From assembly GCF_001403615.1 (NCBI RefSeq), contig NZ_LN879457.1:372001-436000 (forward strand): a stretch of DNA of 64,000 nucleotides. The letters run 5' to 3'. Shown piece by piece: positions 7,415-16,229 of the stretch. Below the pieces are notes generated by a model. That model saw nothing but the letters and a program-made list of their open reading frames with translations, ran no database searches and was not told the origin of the DNA. How positions within the stretch are numbered: the stretch's first letter is position 1; each line of letters opens with the position of its first letter. This DNA comes from Desnuesiella massiliensis (GTDB lineage: Bacteria; Bacillota; Clostridia; Clostridiales; Clostridiaceae). The translations under genes and the position numbers were made by a program.

Positions 7415-8863
7415 ATGAAATTTTGGCAAAGAATATACGTTTTCTCTTTGATTTTATTTATTTTCACCTTTAACTTTGCAGGAATTTCAATAATAGAAAA
7501 AATTCATAATGAAACCTTAAAAAGAGAAGTAAATAGATGTTTAAGTGAACATTTGAGTATTTATTCAGGAGTGAATTTAAGTCTCCCTGTATATGACACT
7601 TTAAAAAGATATTCCCGTAATATCAGCTCAGATGATGAAATTTTATCTAATGCTATCAATGATTATTATAAAAAGTACAATGATAAAAATGCTTATGTAG
7701 AGATTATAGATGGAAATAACAAAAGTGTATTTAGCAATGTAAATTTTAAAATTCCTGATGCAAGAGAAGAACTTAAGTCACTTCAACCAGACACAAGACA
7801 ATATATTGTAAAGGATATAGGTAATAAATCTTATATATTCATATCAAACTTAATAAATATAAACAATAAATCCTATAAATTTACTTATATACGAAATATT
7901 TCAGAAATTTATGAAGAAAGAGTAAATGAATATGTTTTCTTTATCAAACTGGACGTAGTAGTATCTTTGATTTTCATGGTGTTTATGTATTTTGTAAGTA
8001 AATACATAACAAAACCAATACAGAATCTTATAGGAGCTACTAAAAGAATAATTAAAGGGAATTTTTCCGAAAAGGTAGAAATAAACTCTAAGGATGAATT
8101 TGGTGTGCTGGCAGAAAATTTCAATATAATGACTGAGGTTGTTGAGGAAAAAATAAATGAATTGGAAAGGAATAATCATGAAAAACAGAGGTTTATTGAT
8201 AACTTGACTCATGAATTAAAAACACCATTAACTTCAATAATAGGTTATGCAAATTTACTTCGTTCTACCAAATATAATGAGGAAATTTTTATAGATGGTC
8301 TTGATTATATATATAAAGAGGGAAAGCGATTAGAGCAATTATCTTTTAAGCTAATGGACTTAATACTATTAAAAAAAGAAGAATTTAAGATGCACAATGA
8401 AAGCATAAAAAGCATTGCTTTTGAAGTAAAAGGATCATTACTTCCAAAACTCATTGAAAAAAACATAAACTTAGTAATAAATGATGATGATTTTGAACTG
8501 CTGATGGAACGTGATTTAATGAAGGTGTTACTATCAAATCTTATAGACAATGCTATAAAAGCTTCTAAAATTAATTCGGAAATTCACATTGGCATTAACA
8601 AAGATAAATATGAAGTTGTAATCCAAGACTATGGCATAGGGATTCCTAAGGAGCATATAGATAAAATTTTTGAACCTTTCTATATGATTGACAAATCAAG
8701 AACTAGAGCAAGCAATGGTGCAGGATTAGGCTTAGCAATATGTAAAAGAATATTAGATATTCATAATGGAAGCTTTAAAGTTGAAAGTGAAGTGGATAAT
8801 GGTACATCAGTTAAATTAATATTTAATACTGCTAAAGGTGGTGATTCCTCTAATGAAAAATAG
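7415..8863 (+). CDS. Sensor histidine kinase
   Basis: A 482-residue membrane kinase. One transmembrane helix near residues 8-28, an extracytoplasmic sensor region to about 170, a second helix (about 178-196), a HAMP linker (197-250), a HisKA dimerisation domain with phospho-acceptor His266 in NLTHELKTPLTS, and a HATPase domain with LIDNAIKAS, DYGIGIP and GAGLGLAI. The ATG at 7415 lies eight bases after GGAGG; a TTG three bases earlier is possible. The partner is the response regulator directly upstream. The signal is unknown; linkage to a sugar-type importer suggests a nutrient or wall-derived ligand. Confidence 0.94.
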   Translation: MKFWQRIYVFSLILFIFTFNFAGISIIEKIHNETLKREVNRCLSEHLSIYSGVNLSLPVYDTLKRYSRNISSDDEILSNAINDYYKKYNDKNAYVEIIDGNNKSVFSNVNFKIPDAREELKSLQPDTRQYIVKDIGNKSYIFISNLININNKSYKFTYIRNISEIYEERVNEYVFFIKLDVVVSLIFMVFMYFVSKYITKPIQNLIGATKRIIKGNFSEKVEINSKDEFGVLAENFNIMTEVVEEKINELERNNHEKQRFIDNLTHELKTPLTSIIGYANLLRSTKYNEEIFIDGLDYIYKEGKRLEQLSFKLMDLILLKKEEFKMHNESIKSIAFEVKGSLLPKLIEKNINLVINDDDFELLMERDLMKVLLSNLIDNAIKASKINSEIHIGINKDKYEVVIQDYGIGIPKEHIDKIFEPFYMIDKSRTRASNGAGLGLAICKRILDIHNGSFKVESEVDNGTSVKLIFNTAKGGDSSNEK

Positions 8864-9614
8864 AAAAATAATCTCAGCGTTGTTAGTTTTTAGTATATTT
8901 TTAACTTCCTGTGGTAATTTTAGTAGCATAAAAAAAAATCAACTGGTAATTGAAAAGCTTGATAAAAATGCAACCTCTACTTCAGATATATCAGATAAAA
9001 AGAAAGTTTTAACAGAGGAAGAAGCAAAATTAAAAGCTTTAGAAGTTTTAGAAAAATATTTTAATATAAAACTTTATCTAACAGAGGTTGCATGTTATGT
9101 TCAGTTTGAAAGTTCATCTACGATAAAAAAATACTTAGATGAAGTAAATCCAAATAGCTATTCAAAAGAGCAGCTAGAATATAGTAAATCCGTGTTGGAA
9201 AATGGTTTATATGAGGTGATTTTTTATAATAAAGTAGAAAAACAATCAGAAAATATAGAAATTAAATATTTTTCTATGAAAATGGATCCAAAAACTGGGG
9301 AATGCTTATCTGTTGATGGTTATTATAATGATAAGATGACAGTTTCTTCAAAGAGCAGCATTAATATAGATGAAGCAAAAAAAATAGCAGAAGAATTTAT
9401 ACTAAAAGAGAATATTGGTAATATTAAAAATACAAAGCTAGTTAATCAAAATCAGAGAAGACAAAATGAGAATGTTAACTACCGCTTGTTATTTGAAGAT
9501 GCTGATGCAGCTTACAAGAAAGTACTAATTTGTATTGATGGTAACACTAAAAAGGTATACGGCTTTTCAATAGGAGTAATGGAGATAATTCATTTTTCCA
9601 CTGATAAATGGTAA
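8853..9614 (+). CDS. Lipoprotein linked to the two-component system
   Basis: A 253-residue protein with a lipoprotein signal (ISALLVFSIFLTSCG, lipid-modified Cys expected in LTSC). The ATG at 8853 overlaps the end of the kinase gene by 11 bases, with AAAGGTGG upstream, so it is the third gene of the operon. The mature part is hydrophilic and holds two repeats of the type EEAKLKALEVLEKYF (about 55) and DEAKKIAEEFI (about 175), each followed by beta-rich sequence, which recalls PepSY/YpeB-like modules. It may present a ligand to or modulate the kinase. No firm family call. Confidence 0.8.
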   Translation: MKNRKIISALLVFSIFLTSCGNFSSIKKNQLVIEKLDKNATSTSDISDKKKVLTEEEAKLKALEVLEKYFNIKLYLTEVACYVQFESSSTIKKYLDEVNPNSYSKEQLEYSKSVLENGLYEVIFYNKVEKQSENIEIKYFSMKMDPKTGECLSVDGYYNDKMTVSSKSSINIDEAKKIAEEFILKENIGNIKNTKLVNQNQRRQNENVNYRLLFEDADAAYKKVLICIDGNTKKVYGFSIGVMEIIHFSTDKW

Positions 9615-9627
9615 AAAAATTATATGT

Positions 9628-9670
9628 AAAAAAGTCCCAACTTATCACTGAGGTAAGTTGGGACTTTTTT
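9628..9670 (+). terminator. Strong Rho-independent terminator ending the two-component operon
   Basis: AAAAAAGTCCCAACTTA pairs with TAAGTTGGGACTTTTTT around a short loop, giving a long GC-containing stem with T-run, 14 bases after the lipoprotein stop. Confidence 0.93.
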
Positions 9671-9677
9671 ATACAAA

Positions 9678-9737
9678 TTTACAACTTTTTTACAGTTTGC
9701 GAAAACTTATCATACATTTAAACTTTAAACTTATTAT
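9678..9737 (+). promoter_or_regulatory. Candidate response-regulator operator and promoter of the ABC transporter operon
   Basis: TTTACA at 9678-9683 and again at 9689-9694 (11-base period), followed by sequence resembling that at 6641-6675 (shared TCATA and ATT blocks) and a possible -10 TATTAT at 9732. This is the same arrangement as upstream of the response regulator gene, suggesting that both units answer to that regulator. Confidence 0.55.
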
Positions 9738-9825
9738 GTAGTTAAATGAATAAGAGTTGCATTAGAAAATGCAACTTGATTCAATTTATATAATATTTAG
9801 CTATAAGATTGGGAGGAGGAAGTAT

Positions 9826-11115
9826 GTGAGAAAGTTAAATAAAGCCTTATTATGTGTATTAGCACCTATATATTTAGTTGGATGTAATAGTATTGCCACT
9901 GGAAAAATAGGCAATGGGAAGAAAGTTATAAAACTCACTACCTATAATGCACGTGAATCCTTAAAGGTATCAGTGAAAATGTACGAAGCTAAACATCCAG
10001 ATATAGATGTACAAATTAATGAGTACCTGAAAGATGATGTTTTTAGAGAGGGAGATGTAGAAAAATATATACAACAGACTAATACCAAAATGTTAGCAGG
10101 TAATGGTCCAGATATTCTTCAATTTGATCACTTATCTGCAGAAAACTATGCAAATAAAAATATACTTGCCAATTTAACAGAGCTGATGAATGAAGATAAA
10201 AGCTTTAACAAAGATAATTATCATATGAATATTATTAATAACTCAACATTAAATGGAACATTATATGCTATGCCTATGTGGTTTTTTATTAGCACCTTAG
10301 TTGGAGATGAAGAAGCTATCGATAAAACTAAAACAAATATTGATGATAAGAATTGGAATTGGTCAAAATTCATTGAAAATGGTGAAGCTTTACTTGATAA
10401 AAATGTACATAGTACAGTTATTGCAAATATGGAACCAGAACGTATGTTCAATGAATTAGCAAAGGATGAGTATAGTAAACTAGTGGATCCTATTAATAAA
10501 AAAGCTGATTTTCAATCAGATGAATTTATTAATTTACTTAATACTGTAAAGAGTATGTATGAAAAAAAAGTGGCTACTAATGAGACTGCATATATAGGAG
10601 ATTCTTACTTTATTAATTCTTTAGCAATTTCAGAAGAAGATTTTTTCTTAGGTCCATCATCATTTTATGAGCATGGAAAAACATATTTAAAACCTCAGAA
10701 AAGCGATGAAGTTGGGAAAATTTCCTTTACCACAGGGAATGAGTTTGGAATAAATAAAAAATCATCAGTTAAAAAAGAAGCCTGGGATTTTCTTAAGTTT
10801 TTAATGTCAGAGGAGGTACAGAAGCTAGAAATTGGAAATGGATTTACAATTAATAAAAATGTCTATGAAGAAAAAATGAAAAAAATAATGGAAGATTCCC
10901 TTACTCATCCTAACGGAAGAACAATAACTGTTAAAAACGAGGACATAGAAAGACTAAATGAAATAATAAATAGATCAAGTTTACACTTAACTGAAGATGC
11001 TACGGTGAAGGAGATTATGACTGAGGAGTTTAAAGCTTTTTTTAGTGGGCAAAAACCAGCTAAAGAGGTTGCAAGATTGATTCAAAATCGTGTAAGTATA
11101 TATTTAAATGAATAA
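9826..11115 (+). CDS. ABC transporter extracellular solute-binding lipoprotein (sugar type, family 1)
   Basis: A 429-residue binding protein with lipobox YLVGC near residue 20. The mature part has the family-1 layout: KKVIKLTTYNARESLKVSVKMYEAKHPDIDVQI at the start, NTKMLAGNGPDILQFD, and the C-terminal KKEAWDFLKFLMSEEVQ segment. I choose GTG at 9826 because GGGAGGAGG lies six bases upstream; the overlapping ATG at 9824 runs straight into TGA. Typical cargo is an oligosaccharide. Downstream are a second lipoprotein and two MalF/MalG-type permeases but no ATPase, so a shared MsmX-like ATPase elsewhere is expected. Confidence 0.9.
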   Translation: MRKLNKALLCVLAPIYLVGCNSIATGKIGNGKKVIKLTTYNARESLKVSVKMYEAKHPDIDVQINEYLKDDVFREGDVEKYIQQTNTKMLAGNGPDILQFDHLSAENYANKNILANLTELMNEDKSFNKDNYHMNIINNSTLNGTLYAMPMWFFISTLVGDEEAIDKTKTNIDDKNWNWSKFIENGEALLDKNVHSTVIANMEPERMFNELAKDEYSKLVDPINKKADFQSDEFINLLNTVKSMYEKKVATNETAYIGDSYFINSLAISEEDFFLGPSSFYEHGKTYLKPQKSDEVGKISFTTGNEFGINKKSSVKKEAWDFLKFLMSEEVQKLEIGNGFTINKNVYEEKMKKIMEDSLTHPNGRTITVKNEDIERLNEIINRSSLHLTEDATVKEIMTEEFKAFFSGQKPAKEVARLIQNRVSIYLNE

Positions 11116-11152
11116 TACTAAAAAAAATAAAAGTATAGAGAGGAAAGATAAA

Positions 11153-12058
11153 ATGAAAGGGAAAAAAATATTAACCATATTAATTATAGCAGCTATAGCC
11201 ATGAATGCGATAGGGTGTACTAAAAATGCAGGAAAAGAACTATTGCAAAAGCCTGGGAATATTTCATCCAAAAATACTTCATCTAATGAGCCATTAGAAA
11301 ATGCACAAACATTAGATACCTTTAGAGATTATGAAAAAACGAGCTTTTCAAAAGAAGAACAGGAAATAGTGGATATGGCTAAAAACTCCATTCCTAAATT
11401 AGCGGAGCTTGCTGGAAAAGAGAAGGCTTACTATTATAATGCACTAAACACAGTTATATTAGAAAAACCTAACGCAAGTTCAAGCGATAAATATAAAAAG
11501 GACTATTACAAAGTATCAATAGATATGCTGCCAGCTTATATATTAGTAAATAAGAACAAGAAAGATATTGTATTTCGTGGTGTAAATGATGGCAGAGGTA
11601 TGAGTAGTAAAGAGATAGAAAATGCTATGCTCAACCGTCAAGAAGAAAATGTAAGGTTAAAGCAGAAATCCATGGACTTAAGAAAGGGCATTAAAACAGA
11701 GGTTAAGAATAAATTACAGAAGAAAGTTAGGGAAGGCCAAAATATTACAGACAAAGATGTATTAGATTTTGTTGGAGAAGTTTTGGAACCTGAATTTAAG
11801 TATATGAGAGTAGATGAGAAAAAAAGAGCAGCTGATGAGCAAGTAATATCAAGACCAAATCCAAAGGGAGAAACTAAATTCGATAGAGAGTTTTATAGAG
11901 TTAAATGCTCCTTTGGTACATTACTTATTAAGCCTACCTTTGAAGAAAAAGATATATATCAGCTACTTTTTGAAGGTAAATCAGGAGATATTATATTCTC
12001 ATTCGAACATTTAATTACCGGCACAGTTTTGAATGATGTAAATTCCAAATTCCGCTAA
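11153..12058 (+). CDS. Lipoprotein of unknown function in the ABC transporter operon
   Basis: A 301-residue protein with a lipoprotein signal (ILTILIIAAIAMNAIGC). The ATG at 11153 is preceded by AGAGAGG and places the signal correctly; an earlier ATG at 11108 overlaps the previous stop and is less likely. The mature protein is charged and predicted helical in the middle (about residues 160-240, rich in K, E, R, Q) with beta-like ends (YKVSIDMLPAYILVN; FYRVKCSFGTLLIKPTF). No family recognised. Its place between binding protein and permeases suggests an accessory role in uptake or sensing. Confidence 0.75.
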   Translation: MKGKKILTILIIAAIAMNAIGCTKNAGKELLQKPGNISSKNTSSNEPLENAQTLDTFRDYEKTSFSKEEQEIVDMAKNSIPKLAELAGKEKAYYYNALNTVILEKPNASSSDKYKKDYYKVSIDMLPAYILVNKNKKDIVFRGVNDGRGMSSKEIENAMLNRQEENVRLKQKSMDLRKGIKTEVKNKLQKKVREGQNITDKDVLDFVGEVLEPEFKYMRVDEKKRAADEQVISRPNPKGETKFDREFYRVKCSFGTLLIKPTFEEKDIYQLLFEGKSGDIIFSFEHLITGTVLNDVNSKFR

Positions 12059-12083
12059 TAGCAGTATAGTCAATAAATAAATC

Positions 12084-12132
12084 AAAACTCACGCAGGTCC
12101 AGGTCTTAAAAGGTACTATGTGTGAGTTTTTT
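12084..12132 (+). terminator. Terminator-like hairpin inside the ABC transporter operon
   Basis: AAAACTCACGCA pairs with TGTGTGAGTTTTTT around a 25-base loop between the lipoprotein and the first permease. It may act as a partial terminator so that binding proteins are made in excess over permeases, a common arrangement. Confidence 0.65.
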
Positions 12133-12174
12133 AATTAATACAGGCATTTAACCTGAATTTTGAAAGGAGTTTTT

Positions 12175-13047
12175 ATGAAATTGAGTAAATGGATAAGCAA
12201 AGAGAAAATTGCAGTTACACTTTTTATTGCACCAAGTTTAATTGGATTTTCAATATTTTATATTATACCTTTTATTATTGGAGTATATTATTCTTTTATT
12301 GATAATGCTGTTAATGGTTCATTTGTAGCATTAAAAAACTATAAAGAGTTATTAAGTAATAGTTCTTTTGTTAAAGCATCCAGTAATACTTTTATATTTA
12401 TGGCTATTGGAATTCCTCTTATTATTGCGATTTCACTAATGATAGCAATGGCTTTAAACAAAAACCTATATTTTCGAAATATACTAAGAGGTGCCTTTAT
12501 ATTACCATTAGGGGTTACTGTTTCTTCTATTATTATAGTGTGGCAAATATTCTTTGATTGGAACGGTGTAATAAATCAATGGATAAGTGTATTTGGAATA
12601 GAGAGAGTTGATTGGATGAAATCAGAATGGGGAATGTGGGTTTTGATTTCTATATATATATGGAAAAATATTGGATACAATATAATTATATTTTTAGCAG
12701 GCTTACAAAGTATTCCTACGGTTTATTACGAAGCAGCGGCCATAGATGGAGCGGGGAAATTTGCTAAATTTAAAAATATTACAATTGTTTACTTAACACC
12801 TACTATGTTTTTAGTTGTGTTAATGTCAATGATTAACGCTTTTAAAATATTTAGAGAAACATATTTAATGGCAGGAGATTACCCCTATGATTCAATTTAT
12901 ATGATTCAACATTATATGAACAATATGTTTACATCTCTTGATATGCAAAAATTAACGGCGGCAGCAACTCTAATGTTTATTGTTATTTCATTAGTAGTAT
13001 TAATATTATTTTTCATTGAGCGTCGTTTTAGAAAATCTATGGAATAG
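12175..13047 (+). CDS. Sugar ABC transporter permease (MalF/UgpA type)
   Basis: A 290-residue membrane protein with six predicted helices. The permease coupling motif is EAAAIDGAGKFAKFKNITIVYLTPT (about residues 185-209), the EAA loop that docks on the ATPase. The N-terminus IAVTLFIAPSLIGFSIFYIIPF is typical of the MalF/UgpA class. ATG at 12175 follows AAAGGAG. It pairs with the next gene to form the membrane channel; the ATPase is not encoded nearby. Confidence 0.93.
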   Translation: MKLSKWISKEKIAVTLFIAPSLIGFSIFYIIPFIIGVYYSFIDNAVNGSFVALKNYKELLSNSSFVKASSNTFIFMAIGIPLIIAISLMIAMALNKNLYFRNILRGAFILPLGVTVSSIIIVWQIFFDWNGVINQWISVFGIERVDWMKSEWGMWVLISIYIWKNIGYNIIIFLAGLQSIPTVYYEAAAIDGAGKFAKFKNITIVYLTPTMFLVVLMSMINAFKIFRETYLMAGDYPYDSIYMIQHYMNNMFTSLDMQKLTAAATLMFIVISLVVLILFFIERRFRKSME

Positions 13048-13057
13048 GGAGGCACTT

Positions 13058-13924
13058 ATGAGTAAATCTGAAAAAGTTAAAAAGCTTGTACTTACATTAA
13101 TCCTTGGAATTGTTGCAACATTTATGTTATTTCCCATATTAATTACTATAACCAACTCCTTTATGCCAGAAGAAAAAGTTACTGAAAATTATCAAGTAAT
13201 CGGAACTATGCCTGATAAAAGTAAAGGAAATACCTTTGCTAATTTATCTTTGATACCAGAAAAAGTATCAACTGAGCAGTATACTTCTGTTATAAAAGAC
13301 TCTACCTTCAAAGGTAAGTTTCAAAATTCAATCTTTATGGTTATCCCTATTATATTGGGACAATTAGTTGTTGCATCTTTAGCAGCATATGTATTTGCAA
13401 AGATTAATTTTCTAGGAAGAGATACGTTATTTATGATATATGTGCTCACTATGATTATGCCATTTCAGGTTACAGTAGTACCAAATTATATTATAGCTAA
13501 CCATCTAGGCTTATTAAATACTGCGTCTTCAATTATTTTTCCAGGAATATTTGGAGCATTAGGGGTATTTGTTCTTAGACAGTTTATGATTAATATTCCT
13601 AATTCGTATATTGAAGCAGCAAAGATTGATGGTGCAGGACATTTTACAATATTCTTTAAGGTTATTCTTCCATTAATCCGCCCAGCCATTGGTGTATTAG
13701 TTGTTTTATTATTTGCTGATTATTGGAATATGATTGAACAACCATTGATTTTTTTAGAAGATAAAATTAAACAGCCATTATCTTTATATCTATCACAGTT
13801 GAATAAAGAAACACTAGGAAGCAGCTTTGCAACATCAATTCTATATATGCTTCCACTAATAGCTATATTTTTATATGCAAAATCTTATTTTGTTAAAAGT
13901 GAGCACTTATCTGGAATTAAGTAA
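13058..13924 (+). CDS. Sugar ABC transporter permease (MalG/UgpE type)
   Basis: A 288-residue membrane protein with EAA loop EAAKIDGAGHFTIFFKVILPLIRP (about residues 186-209) and a periplasmic insertion after the first helix (MPEEKVTENYQ...), typical of MalG-like partners. ATG at 13058 follows AGGGAGG ten bases after the previous stop. The stop codon directly abuts the stop of the convergent DUF3888 gene (13925) with no terminator between, which suggests that the DUF3888 side was joined here by rearrangement. Confidence 0.93.
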   Translation: MSKSEKVKKLVLTLILGIVATFMLFPILITITNSFMPEEKVTENYQVIGTMPDKSKGNTFANLSLIPEKVSTEQYTSVIKDSTFKGKFQNSIFMVIPIILGQLVVASLAAYVFAKINFLGRDTLFMIYVLTMIMPFQVTVVPNYIIANHLGLLNTASSIIFPGIFGALGVFVLRQFMINIPNSYIEAAKIDGAGHFTIFFKVILPLIRPAIGVLVVLLFADYWNMIEQPLIFLEDKIKQPLSLYLSQLNKETLGSSFATSILYMLPLIAIFLYAKSYFVKSEHLSGIK

Positions 13925-14296
13925 TTACCTAGATACACTTAAGGTAATTTGATCAACCCCTACTGCATTATGCGCACCCTGATAGGGGGCTACTTGAAGT
14001 TTTATTATAAAATAGAATGTTCGATACCCATTAGGCCGATCAATGCTTAGAATTTCAGCCACTGGATCTACTGCATAATGCCTACCATAATAGTTATCCA
14101 CAGCCTTTTGAATATATGGAGTGAGCATTGTCATAAATATATCTTGGTAAAGTTCTTCTTTAGAGCCTTGTAGTGTAATGTATGTATCACTTTGATTTGG
14201 CACCCTACAGTCTAAGAGTTCTATGGCATTAACAAAAGTGGATGTCCCAAACAAAATGACTGCAACTAAATAAATAATTAGCACCATTTTTTTCAT
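13925..14296 (-). CDS. Secreted DUF3888-family protein (intact copy)
   Basis: A 123-residue protein: signal peptide (MKKMVLIIYLVAVILFGTS..., cleavage after FVNA), then the DUF3888 core with ELYQDIFMTMLTPYIQKAVDNYYG, SIDRPNGYRTFYFIIKLQV and GAHNAVGVDQITLSVS. The ATG at 14296 lies eight bases after GAGGAG; a GTG nine bases earlier is an alternative. An inverted repeat (AATAAGTTTATA / TATAAACTTATT, 14311-14351) lies just upstream in its leader. It is the nearly identical intact partner of the truncated copy at 4914. Function unknown. Confidence 0.85.
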   Translation of the reverse strand: MKKMVLIIYLVAVILFGTSTFVNAIELLDCRVPNQSDTYITLQGSKEELYQDIFMTMLTPYIQKAVDNYYGRHYAVDPVAEILSIDRPNGYRTFYFIIKLQVAPYQGAHNAVGVDQITLSVSR

Positions 14297-14310
14297 AATC
14301 GTCACTCCTC

Positions 14311-14358
14311 GTATAATAAGTTTATAACCAGTTAAATGACTGCTATAAACTTATTTAT
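14311..14358. other. Hairpin in the leader of the DUF3888 gene
   Basis: A perfect 12-base inverted repeat (AATAAGTTTATA...TATAAACTTATT) with a T-rich tail on the plus strand. Read on the minus strand it sits immediately before the DUF3888 ribosome site. It may be an old terminator or an mRNA leader structure; the role is not clear. Confidence 0.5.
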
Positions 14359-14559
14359 TTTTTATATTTTAGTATAGATAAGAACGTATCTGTGTTTTCT
14401 GTGGGTATTCTCCCAATTCCGTAATTGCTGTCTGTTCTACATTCCTATCTATACAGATTTCATTAACTATTTATAAAGGAATTTCCTAATGCTAAAATAG
14501 TTCTAACGGAACTTTAGTAAAGGTTACTGCTGATCACTCCTGCAAAACACATTGTGTTA

Positions 14560-14725
14560 TTGCCTGTAAAGCTTGCAGCCTGACCAGAGTATCACATTCT
14601 GCTTACACAAATGTTGCATCTCCATTCGTAGCCACCAGCAAGGTATTTCGCATGGATGAATGCTGATTACGCGAGGGTGCAGTCAGTGCTCTGGATTAGG
14701 ATAATTCCTTTCTAAGTTCTTCATT
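14560..14725 (+). ncRNA. Candidate bridge RNA region of the IS110 element
   Basis: The leader before the transposase is less AT-rich than its surroundings and rich in short complementary pieces, for example CCAGAGTATCAC at about 14593 against GTGCTCTGG at about 14688, and GCAGCCTGAC against GTGCAGTCAG. In IS110-group elements the non-coding left end encodes a structured bridge RNA whose loops pair with target and donor DNA. Presence here is inferred from family and position; the loops were not assigned. Confidence 0.4.
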
Positions 14726-14747
14726 ACTCTCGAAAGGTGGTGATTTC

Positions 14748-16031
14748 ATGAAGAAAGTAGATTACTTATCAACTCTATTTGTTGGTATTGATATTGGTGC
14801 GAGACAAAACGTTGTCTCTGCAATTAACTTTGAACAGGAGTTTTTAATTAAAATGAAGCCTGTTCCTAACACGCAATCTGGTGCAGAACAATTAGAAGCT
14901 ATGCTTGTGGATATACTTAGCATTAATACCTTTAAAACTGTCATAATTGGCTTAGAATCCACTTCATTTTATGGAGTACATATAGCCAACTTCTTATCTG
15001 CAAGTGAAAAGCTTATGGCCTTCAAGCCTTTTGTTTATTGCTTGAATCCTAAGGAAATTGCGAACTACAAAGATTCCTTTAATGCTCTGGACAAAAATGA
15101 TGGCATTGATTCTTTTGTTATTGCTGACTTTGCAAGAGTTGGAAGAATCCATACAGAACCCTGGCGGGGTTCTCAATACCTTGCTCTACAAAGGCTTACA
15201 AGACACAGGCTTCATATAGTTGAATGCTTAACTAGAGAGAAAACATACATGTTATCCAATGTATTTCTCAAGTTCAGCGAATTTGCTTTGTTACAGGGTG
15301 TTGAACATCCTTTTTCTGATAAATATGGAGCTACCGCTTCCTCTATTCTGACTGATTTTTTATCTTCTGAAGACATTGCAAATGCTTCAATAGAAGAACT
15401 TGTTGATTTCGTCAATACAAAGAGTCGAAAGAGAATTTCTGATCCTCAAATGACTGCTGAGGTGCTGCAACAAGCTGCACGTAATTCATATCGCCTTGAT
15501 AAATGCCTATATGAGCCTTTAACGACATCTATAGCTTGTTCCTTCAACTGTATTCAGGCTTTTGAGAAGGAGCTTAAAGCTATTAATAAGGCTATTGAAA
15601 AAGCTGTTATGGGAATGAATCCTGTGGAATATCAAATTCTCATGTCAATCCCTGGCTTTGGTCCTGTTTATTCCAGTGGTATCCTTGCAGAACTAGGTAG
15701 TGCACAGGCATTTCCTAATAATGATGCAATTGCTAAATATGCAGGAATCGTGTGGAAAGAAAATCAGTCTGGTGGCTTCAAGGCTGAAAACACCCCAATG
15801 AACAAAGCAGGCAACCGATATTTGCGTTATTATCTGATAGAAGCTGCCGTAAGCGTCATAAGACACATTCCTGAATATCAAGAGTTCTATCAAAGAAAAT
15901 TTGCTGAAGTAACTACTCATCAGCACAAACGAGCACTCGCACTAACATCTCGTAAATTAATTCGTATGATTTTTGGATTGCTGGCTAAAAATCAGCTCTA
16001 CTCTTCAAATAGAGTAGATAAATCCATATAA
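14748..16031 (+). CDS. IS110-family transposase
   Basis: A 427-residue DEDD transposase. The N-terminal RuvC-like domain begins FVGIDIGARQNVV (first catalytic Asp) and continues with IIGLESTSFYGVHIANFL and the KNDGIDSFVIADFARVGRI segment (later acidic residues); the C-terminal Transposase_20 domain has IPGFGPVYSSGILAELG and NKAGNRYLRYYLIEAA. It starts at ATG with AAAGGTGGTG upstream. Length is normal and there is no internal stop, so the element may still be active. It probably arrived after the surrounding DnaD/DUF3888 DNA. Confidence 0.93.
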   Translation: MKKVDYLSTLFVGIDIGARQNVVSAINFEQEFLIKMKPVPNTQSGAEQLEAMLVDILSINTFKTVIIGLESTSFYGVHIANFLSASEKLMAFKPFVYCLNPKEIANYKDSFNALDKNDGIDSFVIADFARVGRIHTEPWRGSQYLALQRLTRHRLHIVECLTREKTYMLSNVFLKFSEFALLQGVEHPFSDKYGATASSILTDFLSSEDIANASIEELVDFVNTKSRKRISDPQMTAEVLQQAARNSYRLDKCLYEPLTTSIACSFNCIQAFEKELKAINKAIEKAVMGMNPVEYQILMSIPGFGPVYSSGILAELGSAQAFPNNDAIAKYAGIVWKENQSGGFKAENTPMNKAGNRYLRYYLIEAAVSVIRHIPEYQEFYQRKFAEVTTHQHKRALALTSRKLIRMIFGLLAKNQLYSSNRVDKSI

Positions 16032-16229
16032 TTTTACGAACATACATTCTGTTTTGACTGTATGTCTATTAAGGTTACCCTTTTTTCTAAAAATCATTTC
16101 TTTTTCTTTTCATTTTGTTCTTGACATATTACCAAATTGCTTTAAATAGTTTTATTAGCCGGTGGCAGAATGCTGCAACCATTAGAAGAAACTGTGATTA
16201 TAGTTTGTTCATCTATGCGCTAGGTCATA

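Larger units (their letters stand above)
14360..16070 (+). mobile_element. IS110-family insertion sequence (ends approximate)
   Basis: An intact DEDD-type transposase gene (14748-16031) with a roughly 390-base non-coding leader and a short tail. IS110 elements have no clear terminal inverted repeats, so ends cannot be fixed by eye. Comparison with the related segment at 4.9-5.6 kb shows that the foreign block lies somewhere between 14309 and 16134. A large hairpin (GTATAGATA at 14372, TATCTATAC at 14446) and a small one (16043-16064) lie near the two sides. Confidence 0.75.

Noticed and set aside
7901..8212. Minus-strand frames inside the histidine kinase gene
   Set aside because: Antisense shadows of the HAMP/HisKA coding region with no independent support.
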